A DNA stretch of 64,000 nucleotides from the NCBI GenBank assembly GCA_040274725.1, contig JBEMAQ010000003.1, positions 62,001-126,000 on the forward strand. Direction: 5' to 3'. The translations under genes were made by a program, and so were the position numbers. The stretch's first letter is position 1. Every line of letters starts with the position of its first letter. The notes beneath the pieces are model-generated. The model did no database searches. It had not been told where the DNA came from and saw only the letters and a list, made by a program, of their open reading frames with translations. The stretch is from Solibacillus sp040274725 (GTDB taxonomy: Bacteria; Bacillota; Bacilli; Bacillales_A; Planococcaceae). Positions 16,533 to 25,511 of the stretch are shown in pieces.

Positions 16533-18296
16533 TTATGAACGTTTAATACGTAAGCTTAATTCATCTAGCTGTGCTTCTGAAACCGTTGACGGTGCATCTG
16601 TTAGTAAGCAGCTTGCTGAAGCCGTTTTCGGGAATGCAATTGTGTCGCGTAAGTTTGTACGACCTGCAAGTAGCATTACTAAACGGTCAAGACCCATTGC
16701 AAGACCACCATGTGGCGGCACACCGTATTCGAATGCTTCAAGTAAGAAGCCGAATTGTGCACGTGCTTCCTCTTCTGAGAAGCCTAAAAGCTCGAACATT
16801 TTTGCTTGTAAATCTGGCTCGTAAATACGTAATGAACCGCCACCAAGCTCGTAACCGTTTAATACGATATCATACGCTTGTGCGCGCACCTCAGCAGGGT
16901 TTGTGTTCATTAATTCTAAATCTTCATCGAATGGACGCGTGAATGGGTGATGCGCTGCATAATAGCGACCTTCCTGCTCATCGTATTCGAATAATGGCCA
17001 GTCCACAATCCATAAGAATGCGAACGTAGACTCGTCGATTAACTCTAAATCTTTCCCTAATTTTAAGCGAAGTGCACCAAGTGCGTCTGCTACGATGCTT
17101 GCTTTGTCTGCGCCGAATAGTAATAAGTCGCCTACTTTTGCGTCCATGCGCTCAAGTAATTGTGCTGTTAATTCTTCTGAGAAGAATTTCGCTACTGGAC
17201 CAGCAACGCCTTCTTCTGTAACTTTTAGCCAAGCTAAACCTTTTGCTTTGTAAATCGCTACAAATTCAGCTAAGCCGTCTAAGTCTTTACGCGTGAATTT
17301 ATCTGCAGCGCCTGCTACGTTAATTGCCTTTACAACCCCGCCTGCTTCAACCGCGCCTTCAAATACTTTCATACCTGTTGCAGCAGCGATTTCTGATACG
17401 TCTACAAGCTCTAGGCCAAAGCGTACATCTGGCTTATCTGAACCAAAGCGCGCCATTGCTTCTTTGTAGCTCATACGTGGGAATGGTGCTGTTACGTCAA
17501 CGCCTTTTACGTCTTTCATTACTTGTGTCAGTAAACGCTCGTTCATTGCAATGATTTCGTCCATTGACATGAATGATGTTTCGATATCGACTTGTGTGAA
17601 CTCCGGTTGACGGTCAGCACGTAAGTCTTCATCACGGAAGCAGCGTGCGATTTGGAAGTACTTCTCAAAGCCACCGACCATTAATAATTGTTTAAATAAT
17701 TGTGGTGATTGTGGTAATGCATAAAATTCACCATCATGAACGCGTGATGGCACTAAATAGTCACGTGCGCCTTCTGGAGTTGATTTTGTTAAAATTGGTG
17801 TTTCTACTTCTAAGAAACCTTCTTCTTGTAAGAAGTTACGCATCACGCGTGTTACGTCCGAACGCATTTTGAATGTGTTGTACATTGATGGACGACGTAA
17901 GTCTAAGTAGCGATATTTTAAGCGAATATCTTCGCCGATTTCGATGCCATCTTCAATTTGGAATGGTGGTGTTTTCGCTTCGTTAATAATTGTTAAGCTT
18001 GAAGCAAGCACTTCAATTTCGCCTGATGGAATGTTTTTATTTACTTGAGAAGGATCGCGTAGAACAACTTCTCCTTGAACTTCTACTACATATTCGTTAC
18101 GGATTTTGTCCGCTACTTCAAGTGCATCTTTTGCGTGGTCACCAAATACCACTTGGATGATACCTGTGCGGTCACGTAGGTCAACGAAAATAAGTCCACC
18201 TAAGTCACGGCGGCGTTGTACCCATCCTTTTAATACGATTTTTTCACCTTGTTGTGCTGCTGTTACATCAGCATTTGCATGTGTGCGTTGTGCCAT
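16533..18296 (-). CDS. aspS: AspS, aspartyl-tRNA synthetase
   Basis: 587 residues from the ATG at 18296, nine bases after GGAGG; a longer frame begins with a TTG inside that site. The N-terminal OB anticodon-binding domain has KGWVQRRRDLGGLIFVDLRD. The class II core has motif 2 (FRDEDLRADRQPEFTQVDIE) and motif 3 (GLAMGLDRLVMLLAG), and the bacterial insertion domain lies between. It charges tRNA-Asp. It begins 15 bases after the hisS stop, so both probably come from the T-box-controlled hisS transcript. Confidence 0.97.
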   Translation of the reverse strand: MAQRTHANADVTAAQQGEKIVLKGWVQRRRDLGGLIFVDLRDRTGIIQVVFGDHAKDALEVADKIRNEYVVEVQGEVVLRDPSQVNKNIPSGEIEVLASSLTIINEAKTPPFQIEDGIEIGEDIRLKYRYLDLRRPSMYNTFKMRSDVTRVMRNFLQEEGFLEVETPILTKSTPEGARDYLVPSRVHDGEFYALPQSPQLFKQLLMVGGFEKYFQIARCFRDEDLRADRQPEFTQVDIETSFMSMDEIIAMNERLLTQVMKDVKGVDVTAPFPRMSYKEAMARFGSDKPDVRFGLELVDVSEIAAATGMKVFEGAVEAGGVVKAINVAGAADKFTRKDLDGLAEFVAIYKAKGLAWLKVTEEGVAGPVAKFFSEELTAQLLERMDAKVGDLLLFGADKASIVADALGALRLKLGKDLELIDESTFAFLWIVDWPLFEYDEQEGRYYAAHHPFTRPFDEDLELMNTNPAEVRAQAYDIVLNGYELGGGSLRIYEPDLQAKMFELLGFSEEEARAQFGFLLEAFEYGVPPHGGLAMGLDRLVMLLAGRTNLRDTIAFPKTASASCLLTDAPSTVSEAQLDELSLRIKRS

Positions 18297-18311
18297 TTTT
18301 GTTGCCTCCAA

Positions 18312-19580
18312 TTATTTGTTTTCTAGCATGTACTGAACAAGCTGACCGAATTCTACCTTCTCTTGGTCACCTGTTGCCATGTTTTTCACGTTTACGACTT
18401 GCTCTTCTAATTCTGAATCGCCTAACACGATGACATACTTCGCACTTGCACGGTCCGCTGCCTTCATTTGCGCCTTCATTTTACGCTCTAAGTAATCCAT
18501 CTCTGCTGAAATACCTTTTGCGCGGAATGAGCTGACAAGTTCAACAGCTTTTAATTTCGCCGCGTCCCCCATTGTGATGACGTACATGTCTAGAGTATCT
18601 TGTACATCAAGCTCAATACCTTCCGCTTCAAGTGCTAGAAGCAAGCGCTCGATTGACATGGCAAAGCCGATCCCTGGCATTTCAGGTCCGCCAATATCTT
18701 CTACTAGACCGTTGTAACGTCCACCACCGCAAAGTGTTGTAATCGAACCGAAGCCTTTTGACGTCAGCATCACTTCAAACGCTGTATGGTTGTAGTAATC
18801 TAAGCCACGCACTAAATTCGGGTCTACAACATACGGAATCCCTAATACGTCTAAATACGCTTTAACTTTTGCAAAATAGGCTGCTGAATCTGCTGTTAAA
18901 TAATCTGTTAACGCAGGAGCTGTCGCCATCAGCGGGTGCTCATGGTCACGCTTGCAGTCTAAAATACGTAGTGGATTTTTTGCTAGACGGCTTTGGCAAT
19001 CGCCGCAAAGCTCATCAATTGACGGCTCGAAATGTTTAATTAACGCGTCGCGGTGCGCATCACGTGTTTCTTTGTCACCTAATGAGTTAATGACAAGCTT
19101 TAAATCCTTTAAGCCAAGTGACGCGTAAACGTCCATTGCAAGTGCCATTACCTCTGCATCAATTGCTGGGTCAGCTGATCCAATTGCCTCTACGCCAAAT
19201 TGCACGAATTGGCGGTAGCGACCTGCTTGCTGACGCTCATAACGGAACATAGGGCCTGTGTAGTACAGCTTTACAGGCTGATCCGCTGAACCGAACATTT
19301 TGTGCTCGACATATGCGCGCACGGCTGAAGCTGTTCCTTCTGGGCGTAGTGTCATCGAACGGCCACCACGGTCCTCAAATGTATACATTTCTTTTTGCAC
19401 GATATCGGTCGTATCACCTACACCGCGCTGGAATAATTCTGTTGACTCGAACATCGGTGTACGAATTTCCTTATAGCGGTATACGTTGCACAGCTCGCGA
19501 ATTTTCGCTTCGACTAATTGCCATTTTTCCGATTGCCCTGGTAAAATATCTTGCGTTCCTTTTGGTACTTTAAAATTCAT
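18312..19580 (-). CDS. hisS: HisS, histidyl-tRNA synthetase
   Basis: 422 residues with the class II core. Motif 2 is FRYERQQAGRYRQFVQFGVE. Histidine-specific motifs are LVRGLDYYNHTAFEV and GGGRYNGL, and the C-terminal anticodon-binding domain includes MKAQMKAADRASAKYVIVLG. The start ATG follows AAGGGGAG. It is first in hisS-aspS. Its long leader holds a T-box element and then, unusually, a copy of the dispersed repeat before the ribosome site. Expression should rise when tRNA-His is uncharged. Confidence 0.97.
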   Translation of the reverse strand: MNFKVPKGTQDILPGQSEKWQLVEAKIRELCNVYRYKEIRTPMFESTELFQRGVGDTTDIVQKEMYTFEDRGGRSMTLRPEGTASAVRAYVEHKMFGSADQPVKLYYTGPMFRYERQQAGRYRQFVQFGVEAIGSADPAIDAEVMALAMDVYASLGLKDLKLVINSLGDKETRDAHRDALIKHFEPSIDELCGDCQSRLAKNPLRILDCKRDHEHPLMATAPALTDYLTADSAAYFAKVKAYLDVLGIPYVVDPNLVRGLDYYNHTAFEVMLTSKGFGSITTLCGGGRYNGLVEDIGGPEMPGIGFAMSIERLLLALEAEGIELDVQDTLDMYVITMGDAAKLKAVELVSSFRAKGISAEMDYLERKMKAQMKAADRASAKYVIVLGDSELEEQVVNVKNMATGDQEKVEFGQLVQYMLENK

Positions 19581-19622
19581 GGAAAGCTCCCCTTTCTTTT
19601 ATTTCTGTGGTTATTGGTGCGA

Positions 19623-19770
19623 AAAGCGCTAAAGCGCCCGTTTAGCCCCGACAAGCGTTGGAGATTCCGAGGTGAAAGTACGCTTTTTAACTTTCACCCG
19701 AGGAATCGAAACGACTCGAGGGGCTGGCGCTTTAGCCTAGACAGTATAAAAACCAAAACTTTATACTTTC
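19623..19770 (+). repeat. Dispersed palindromic repeat, long class (copy 3), inside the hisS leader
   Basis: The terminal arms are perfect here: GCTAAAGCGCC at the left and its exact complement GGCGCTTTAGC at the right, followed inward by AGCCCC on both sides. The central GTGAAAGT/ACTTTCAC hairpin is also intact, and the tail ends in TTTATACTTTCT. It lies between the T-box terminator and the hisS ribosome site, so it is transcribed in every full-length hisS mRNA, in antisense relation to the plus-strand orientation. Confidence 0.8.
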
Positions 19771-19778
19771 TTAGCCCA

Positions 19779-20052
19779 CAAAAAAAAGCCTCCGTCGCCT
19801 CGCGCCTATGCGCAAGGGACGAAAGCTTGTATCTTCCGCGGTTCCACCCTAATTGACGCTTTACGCGTCCTCTCAAAACTCGGATAACGGCCGATTCCGT
19901 TTTTCCCTACTAGCGAAGTGCGTTCGAAAAAAAGCCTCTCAAGTGTTATTCACTCATACATTCTGTAGAAAAGATTTCAGCCTAGGTCTTTTCCTCTCTT
20001 GTCCAGCAGTGGTATGTGCTACTTGCTTGGTCGTTGGCGATAATATATCAAT
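19779..20052 (-). promoter_or_regulatory. T-box leader of hisS-aspS
   Basis: The minus strand carries the invariant T-box sequence AGGGTGGAACCGCGG (plus-strand 19836-19850), then a G-C-rich stem and eight T (19780-19787) as terminator. The upstream stem region contains AACACTTGAGAGG, in which CAC is a plausible histidine specifier codon. T-boxes read the charging state of the cognate tRNA and permit read-through when it is uncharged. The specifier assignment is an inference; the T-box itself is clear. Confidence 0.92.
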
Positions 20053-20058
20053 AAACCT

Positions 20059-20087
20059 ATCGTAATGTTGTCAGCCCACAATGTCAA
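20059..20087 (-). promoter_or_regulatory. Promoter of the hisS T-box transcript
   Basis: On the minus strand TTGACA (20087-20082) and TACGAT (20064-20059) are separated by 17 bases, a near-consensus SigA promoter with a predicted start at about 20052. Confidence 0.85.
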
Positions 20088-20202
20088 CTATTTTGAAAAA
20101 AACTATAGATTTTCATGGTTAACTACTCTTACAATATGGGTAGGCAATAATCGACAAATGAATATATTTTTGTCTATTTTACTAATAGAAATGAGGTGCG
20201 TA

Positions 20203-21753
20203 ATGCGAAAACTCTTTATTTCACTTCTTGCCGCGCTATTAATTTCGACAAGCTATACGCCGCATTCTAAGGCCGAGCAAGTCGTATTAACGGATTATAC
20301 CGTTAGCGGCGAAATTTTGCATTTGCGTGAAGGGCCTGGTTTATCCTATCCGATTATTGAAACATTGAGTGAAGGACAAGCACTAAAGGCGCTAAAAAAA
20401 GAGGGTGATTGGATTCATGTTCAAAAAGGTGATGTCCAAGGCTGGGTGGCTTCATGGCTTGTAAAAGAAACGACACAAACTCCTGAGGTGACAGACAACA
20501 AAGTCGTCATTGCGCAAGTGGACCTTCTTAATTTGCGTGCCGAACCTTCCCTTTCCGCAGCTGTTTATACGAAACTATCAATCGGTGCAGAGGCAAAATT
20601 TTTACAGCAACAGCAGGATTGGATTCAAATTAAATACGGGGATTACACCGGCTGGGTTGCTGCGTCCTATGTGGTCATTAACGATGCAACAGCGCAATCT
20701 CAGGCAGCGGGAGAAACGACAGCTCTAGCAGAAATTGACCCAAACACATTTACGGTAACAGTAGATGCCGTAAATGTGCGAAAAAAACCGGACTTAACAG
20801 CAAAAAAGCTTGGAACTGCTAAGAAAAATGAGCAATATAAAGTGCTTAGCCGTAGCAATAACTGGGTGGAAATTCAGTTTGATGATAAGCAAAAAGGCTG
20901 GGTGTATAGCTTTTACGGTACATTCACGATTCAAACAACTGACTCGTCTACGACTACCTCGATGTCGAACTATGTTACGATCATTTATAATGAGACAAAT
21001 TTACGCGAAAGTGCCTCGACATCATCCAATATTGTTGAACGTGCCAATGCTGGACAAACATATCAAATTATCGGTGTAGAGGATGACTGGTATCAAATTG
21101 ATATCGGTGACAAAACAGCCTACGTCGCGAACTGGGTTGTGACGACAAATGACACAACCAAAACGAACGCAGCTAAACAAAAAGAACCACGTAAAAAGGG
21201 AACATTAAAAGGCGTTACAATCGTACTTGATCCTGGGCATGGCGGCAATGACAATGGGACAATGGGCGTTCGTGGCACAGCAGAAAAGGATATTAACACA
21301 TTAACTGCAGAGCTGCTCCATTCCAAATTGCGCGCTGCCGGTGCGGAGATTGTGTTAACACGTGAGTCTGATACATATGTGGATCTGCGAAAACGTGTAG
21401 CCATCTCGCATCAATATGAGGCTGACGCATTTATTAGTATTCACTACGACGCGATTGAGGATAGCTCCGTCTCAGGCTTTACAACGTACTATACGAATTC
21501 TTATCAAAAAGAGCTTGCTGAATATGTTCATGCTGGGCTAGCAGAAAAGATAACGATTCGTGACCGCGGTGCACGTGCAGGAGACTATTTAGTACTGCGT
21601 GAAAATCGTCAGCCAGCCATTTTACTCGAGCTTGGCTATTTAAGTAATGCCGGCGAGGAGCGTGCTGTGACAACAGGTCATTACCGCGAACAAGCAACAC
21701 TCGGGATTTACCAAGGCATTTTAAGTTATTTTGATGCACAATTAGAAAAATAA
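20203..21753 (+). CDS. N-acetylmuramoyl-L-alanine amidase with four SH3b repeats
   Basis: 516 residues, YrvJ-like. The start ATG at 20203 follows AGGTG and begins a signal peptide (MRKLFISLLAALLISTSY), so the protein is secreted. Four bacterial SH3 repeats follow (about residues 28-90, 97-155, 180-240, 250-310; each with an L-N/H-L/V-R core such as LNLRAEPSLS, and a GWV tail). An Amidase_3 domain starts at VTIVLDPGHGG, with zinc ligands expected in DPGHGG, E in EKDIN and SIHYDA, and the catalytic glutamate in ILLELGYLSN. It cleaves the stem peptide from muramic acid; SH3b units bind the wall. Location next to hisS matches B. subtilis. Confidence 0.93.
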   Translation: MRKLFISLLAALLISTSYTPHSKAEQVVLTDYTVSGEILHLREGPGLSYPIIETLSEGQALKALKKEGDWIHVQKGDVQGWVASWLVKETTQTPEVTDNKVVIAQVDLLNLRAEPSLSAAVYTKLSIGAEAKFLQQQQDWIQIKYGDYTGWVAASYVVINDATAQSQAAGETTALAEIDPNTFTVTVDAVNVRKKPDLTAKKLGTAKKNEQYKVLSRSNNWVEIQFDDKQKGWVYSFYGTFTIQTTDSSTTTSMSNYVTIIYNETNLRESASTSSNIVERANAGQTYQIIGVEDDWYQIDIGDKTAYVANWVVTTNDTTKTNAAKQKEPRKKGTLKGVTIVLDPGHGGNDNGTMGVRGTAEKDINTLTAELLHSKLRAAGAEIVLTRESDTYVDLRKRVAISHQYEADAFISIHYDAIEDSSVSGFTTYYTNSYQKELAEYVHAGLAEKITIRDRGARAGDYLVLRENRQPAILLELGYLSNAGEERAVTTGHYREQATLGIYQGILSYFDAQLEK

Positions 21754-21785
21754 CGATGTGCTAGGACAAAAGTTTTAGCGTCACT

Positions 21786-21846
21786 AAAAAAACCGAACTA
21801 TGATTCGAAACTCTATTTTAGAGCTTCAATCTAGTTCGGTTTTTAT
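21786..21846. terminator. Bidirectional terminator between the amidase and a chemoreceptor
   Basis: AAAAACCGAACTA and its complement TAGTTCGGTTTTT form the base of a long imperfect stem that continues through TTCGAA-like and CTCTA/TAGAG pairs, with T runs on both strands between convergent genes. Confidence 0.85.
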
Positions 21847-21921
21847 TGTGATTTGTAGAGCTCATCATCCATTATTCGCATTGATGACAGCCCAATTGGC
21901 TACTATCCTACGCAGTTACTA

Positions 21922-23607
21922 TCAAACCCTGTAATTTCCAACAATTGCTTGTAACTCTTGTGCACGATGATTTAAATCACTTGCTACCGATGTAATATTT
22001 TTTAGTGAATACATCTGTTGCTCTGTCGCAGTAGAGGACTGTTGTGCATTGTCGTGCGTTAATTGCGACGAACGGGCAATTTCTAAGACAGATGCCGCTA
22101 CTTCTTCCGCGGTTGCAGAAATTTGCTCTGTCACAGCTGACACATCTTCAATTTGTACTCTCATTTGACCAATTGCATTCACGATTTGACCAAATGACTG
22201 TCCTGCCTCATCGATAATGCCCACACCTTGCTCTACATTTTGTAAACTTTCTTCAATCGCAAGCTCTACATTTTTTGTATCACGTTGAATTTCATTTGTC
22301 AGTATCACAATTTGACTTGCCGAGCGATTGGATTCCTCTGCTAGTTTACGCACTTCATCTGCTACTACTGCAAAACCTTTCCCGTGCTCACCCGCTCTTG
22401 CTGCCTCAATCGCTGCATTGAGCGCAAGTAAATTCGTTTGATCCGTAATGCTCGTAATCACCTGTGTAATACTTTCAATATCTTTTGACTGCTGACTCAA
22501 TTTTTGAATGAGCTCGGTCGTCAATTTTGTCGACTCATAAATCGACGACATTTGATGACTTGCGCTATAAATATTTTGTGCACCGACCTTTGCTAGCTCT
22601 TCAGTACGACCTGTAAAGCTATGAATCTCTTGTGAGGATTCTGCTATTTTTTGAACCGCTATCGCTGTTTCATCCATCGCTGTCGCGCTTTCAAAAGCCG
22701 CCGTCGTCATTATTTGAGTATTTTCACTACCATGCTGGGCACCTGCAAGCATCACTTCTGCCGCTACATGTACCTCACCTGTAACCGCGGTCAATTGTCC
22801 AGATGTTTGATGTAAATGATCTGCACTCATCGCTAAATTTGATAAAAGCTTCGTTAATGTCTGTTTCATGTCATTAATCGCCACTGTTAAGCGTCCAATT
22901 TCATCCGATGAACGAATCGTTAACGGTTCTAATCGCAAATTTCCTTTTGAAATTTCCTGCACATGCCGCTCTAATCCCGCTAATGGAATCGCAATTCGCT
23001 TCGTTAACGAAACGGATGCAATAACACCTGTTAAAATCGCAACGAAAATCGCAATACCGGTTATTACCATAGATTGCTGTGTTGTAGCATTTGCCTCTTG
23101 CTGTGCCTGGTGAAAAGTTGTCGATATTTCAGTCGTTAAAGCTGTTGCATCATCCATAAATAGAATGACATTCATCCCAGCAATATCAATATAATAAGCC
23201 GCAGCTGCTTCTAGTCCTTGTGTATTTTTTAACTGAATGGCTTCATCAAGGGAAGCATACATGATTTTTGCCTTTTCCTTTACTCCCGTAAGAAGTGCTT
23301 GTGCGGCTGCATTATCTTTTTCTAATGCCTGATCTAGCTCGGCTATTAGCCCATTTACTTCATCACGCCTTTTTTGAACTGCTTCAAGCGTATCCTTTCC
23401 GAGAATATAGTTCTGTACTAATGTTGCCTGTGCCATTGCGAGACGGCTTAACTCTGCTGTTGCATAGGTTTGTGGTAATCTCGTATCGAGCGTCTGGCTA
23501 TATTCTCGGTCCACCTTTTGTAGCTGAATAAAAATTGTTATGCAAGCTAATACTGTGACCGCGATTGAAATGGCGAATCCCATACGTAATTTGTTCTTTA
23601 TTAACAT
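21922..23607 (-). CDS. Methyl-accepting chemotaxis protein
   Basis: 561 residues in the usual layout: transmembrane helix 1 at about 9-28 (FAISIAVTVLACITIFIQL), an extracellular four-helix-type sensor (residues 35-175), helix 2 at about 178-200 (GIAIFVAILTGVIASVSL), HAMP to about 255, then the signalling domain with ITDQTNLLALNAAIEAARAG. The alanine-rich sensor resembles 4HB_MCP domains. Ligand unknown. No chemotaxis kinase gene is nearby. The ribosome site is buried in a hairpin that begins at the predicted transcript start. Confidence 0.93.
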   Translation of the reverse strand: MLIKNKLRMGFAISIAVTVLACITIFIQLQKVDREYSQTLDTRLPQTYATAELSRLAMAQATLVQNYILGKDTLEAVQKRRDEVNGLIAELDQALEKDNAAAQALLTGVKEKAKIMYASLDEAIQLKNTQGLEAAAAYYIDIAGMNVILFMDDATALTTEISTTFHQAQQEANATTQQSMVITGIAIFVAILTGVIASVSLTKRIAIPLAGLERHVQEISKGNLRLEPLTIRSSDEIGRLTVAINDMKQTLTKLLSNLAMSADHLHQTSGQLTAVTGEVHVAAEVMLAGAQHGSENTQIMTTAAFESATAMDETAIAVQKIAESSQEIHSFTGRTEELAKVGAQNIYSASHQMSSIYESTKLTTELIQKLSQQSKDIESITQVITSITDQTNLLALNAAIEAARAGEHGKGFAVVADEVRKLAEESNRSASQIVILTNEIQRDTKNVELAIEESLQNVEQGVGIIDEAGQSFGQIVNAIGQMRVQIEDVSAVTEQISATAEEVAASVLEIARSSQLTHDNAQQSSTATEQQMYSLKNITSVASDLNHRAQELQAIVGNYRV

Positions 23608-23610
23608 AAC

Positions 23611-23680
23611 AACACCCCTTTCTTCTTAATTATAAGGAAGGGGTGTTTTTTATAATATACATTTTTACCATTAAATTCAA
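23611..23680 (-). promoter_or_regulatory. Promoter and ribosome-site hairpin of the chemoreceptor gene
   Basis: On the minus strand TTGAAT (23680-23675) and TATTAT (23657-23652) are separated by 17 bases. The transcript should begin near 23645 with AACACCCCTT (23646-23637), which is exactly complementary to AAGGGGTGTT (23620-23611). That second arm contains the AAGGGG ribosome site seven bases before the ATG. The hairpin could hide the site. Read on the plus strand the same stem has a T run and would look like a terminator, but no plus-strand gene needs it. Confidence 0.55.
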
Positions 23681-23786
23681 AATAGTGAAATATGTTCACG
23701 AAGAGCATCGCTCAAACTTAGCACATTTACATCCAATTAAGTTAATGAGTAATAATAAACATGCATTTTAGATCGTTTAGTTGCAC

Positions 23787-24680
23787 TTACATATTCGCCA
23801 TTAAACGCTTGGCAATCATTTGATATTCCTCGGGACCAATGCCCGGTGCAAACTCTTCCGGTAGCTCCGCTAAATCTGGAATCTTGTGCCCTTTTGGTGT
23901 CCCTTCTTTCACGATGAGCTTGGCATTTGTTTGTGGATGGACACCTTTCCAAATTTTATTAATATCCGTATAATCGCCGACATAATTCCATGTGAACAGC
24001 ACATTACCATCCCCGCGGTCCTCGTACTTGCGTGCATGGTCAAACACTCGGTTATCGAGGTTCGGAATTGGTAGCATCCTCGTTACGTCAACACCTGTGG
24101 CCATTTCAAGTGCCTTTGCGTATGCGATGATATGCACACCACCGCGCACGAGCAAATAGCCAATCATCTCACGTGCTACTGGGTGATCCGTCATCTCGTA
24201 CACGCGCATTTTATGTGTCCGTGCGCCGCATTCTAAAAAGAAATTATGCAGTAAATCAAACACTAAGTTGCCGCTCGTCACAACATATTCCCCGTTCCAC
24301 GGCTTGCCCATCGAATCCACTGGCATCGATGTTTGCGCCGAGGCGATAAAGCTTTGTGTATTGCGCATATTTTTTGCATTCGCAAGCGGGGTTAAATCCG
24401 GTGGTGCGGTAAACGATGCACCCTTATTAAGTAAATTAATCGTGTTCGCCACAAGCTCTACATGGCCAAACTCCTCCGCTGTAATGCTCGCAATTAAATC
24501 ATAAAACGGCTTCAGCTTCTGTTTGCCGCGAAAATTAAACGACTGGTACATATAATTATTCAGTGTCGACATCTCGCCAAATTTCCCACCGAGCAGCTCC
24601 TGCACCGCGCTTGCTGCATTGGCATCGCCGTATTCTACTTCAGGCAGTTCAATTAACAATTTATTGACACGCTGAAACAA
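23787..24680 (-). CDS. Manganese catalase (YdbD/CotJC family)
   Basis: 297 residues of a four-helix-bundle dimanganese enzyme that breaks down hydrogen peroxide. Metal ligands are expected in the glutamate of GKFGEMSTLNNYMYQSF and in ITAEEFGHVELVANT (ExxH), with a further pair in FFLECGARTHKMRVYEM and RGGVHIIAYA. It begins at a TTG, judged from homology (MFQRVNKLLIELP) and from GGGGGAG seven bases upstream. That ribosome site lies in the stem of the preceding terminator hairpin. The family includes coat-associated CotJC, so a role in spores is possible but not shown. Confidence 0.92.
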   Translation of the reverse strand: MFQRVNKLLIELPEVEYGDANAASAVQELLGGKFGEMSTLNNYMYQSFNFRGKQKLKPFYDLIASITAEEFGHVELVANTINLLNKGASFTAPPDLTPLANAKNMRNTQSFIASAQTSMPVDSMGKPWNGEYVVTSGNLVFDLLHNFFLECGARTHKMRVYEMTDHPVAREMIGYLLVRGGVHIIAYAKALEMATGVDVTRMLPIPNLDNRVFDHARKYEDRGDGNVLFTWNYVGDYTDINKIWKGVHPQTNAKLIVKEGTPKGHKIPDLAELPEEFAPGIGPEEYQMIAKRLMANM

Positions 24681-24723
24681 AAAACATCTCCCCCTTGTCA
24701 GTTAAACGTATGACAAGGGGGAG
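24681..24723 (-). terminator. Terminator-like hairpin containing the catalase ribosome site
   Basis: A perfect 13-base-pair stem (CTCCCCCTTGTCA at 24688-24700 with its complement at 24711-24723) is followed on the minus strand by ATGTTTTTTG. The 3' arm carries GGGGGAG, the ribosome site of the catalase TTG start. Confidence 0.8.
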
Positions 24724-24758
24724 ATGCTTATGCGTTTATTTTCGCGGGACAAACCGTG

Positions 24759-24989
24759 TTATTTGTCCACCTTGTTTCTAATTTGCACCGGACTAATCCA
24801 CTGCACTTCACAAATTCGAATATAAAATGGTACACGGCATACATCGAGCACTAAATAATCAGTCGTGACCATTTTTAACAAACCTTGTTTTACATGATTA
24901 CCGGTCATTTGTACCGCTACCATTTGCCCGACTAATCCTTGCATCGAAGCGGCAAAGTATGCTTGATCCATTTGCCCATAGGAAACCAA
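24759..24989 (-). CDS. Small YuzF-like protein (DUF2642 type)
   Basis: 76 residues from a TTG at 24989, seven bases after AAAGGAG. The sequence has the pattern LVGQMVAVQMTGNHVKQGLLKMVTTDYLVLD followed by PFYIRICEVQWI (quoted only in part), a small beta-barrel type seen in DUF2642/YuzF proteins, several of them linked to spore coats. It lies 78 bases upstream of the catalase in the same orientation, separated by a terminator hairpin. Function unknown; I assign the family from pattern recall. Confidence 0.65.
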   Translation of the reverse strand: MVSYGQMDQAYFAASMQGLVGQMVAVQMTGNHVKQGLLKMVTTDYLVLDVCRVPFYIRICEVQWISPVQIRNKVDK

Positions 24990-25046
24990 TCTTTCACTCC
25001 TTTACGTCATACTCTACTGTATGACAGAGGCGTGTTTTTCGTACCT

Positions 25047-25493
25047 TTACTTTTCCTTTGATTCGACGATGATTGTTACAGGTCCATCATTCACGAGTGC
25101 AACATCCATCATCGCACCGAAAATACCTGTTTCAACGTGCAGGCCATGTCCACGCAAGCAATCATTAAACTGTTCCCATAACGGCAGTGCGATTTCAGGG
25201 CGCGCTGCTTGTGTGAAGCTCGGACGCTTGCCCTTTTTTGTATCCGCATACAGTGTGAACTGTGACACCGATAAAATCGCACCACCATTCTCTAGAATGG
25301 AATGATTCATTTTGCCATCTGCATCTTCAAACAGACGCAAGTCAGCAATTTTTTTCGCGACATACGCCACGTCCTCTACTGTATCAGTATGCGTAATGCC
25401 GACGAGTAGCACATAGCCGCCATCAATCGCGCCTGTTACTTGTCCATCAACCGTCACAGACGCCGCCTTTGAACGTTGTAGTATAACTCTCAT
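25047..25493 (-). CDS. dtd: Dtd, D-aminoacyl-tRNA deacylase
   Basis: 148 residues, full length for DTD, which hydrolyses D-aminoacyl-tRNAs, chiefly D-Tyr-tRNA-Tyr. It has MRVILQRSKAASVTVDG at the N-terminus, the catalytic-site motif LSVSQFTLYADTKKGKRPSF, and the cross-subunit motif (here GPVTIIVES, following NDGP). The start ATG follows GAAGGTAAT. It sits 18 bases downstream of relA in the conserved relA-dtd operon. Confidence 0.95.
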   Translation of the reverse strand: MRVILQRSKAASVTVDGQVTGAIDGGYVLLVGITHTDTVEDVAYVAKKIADLRLFEDADGKMNHSILENGGAILSVSQFTLYADTKKGKRPSFTQAARPEIALPLWEQFNDCLRGHGLHVETGIFGAMMDVALVNDGPVTIIVESKEK

Positions 25494-25511
25494 ATCAATT
25501 ACCTTCTATCT

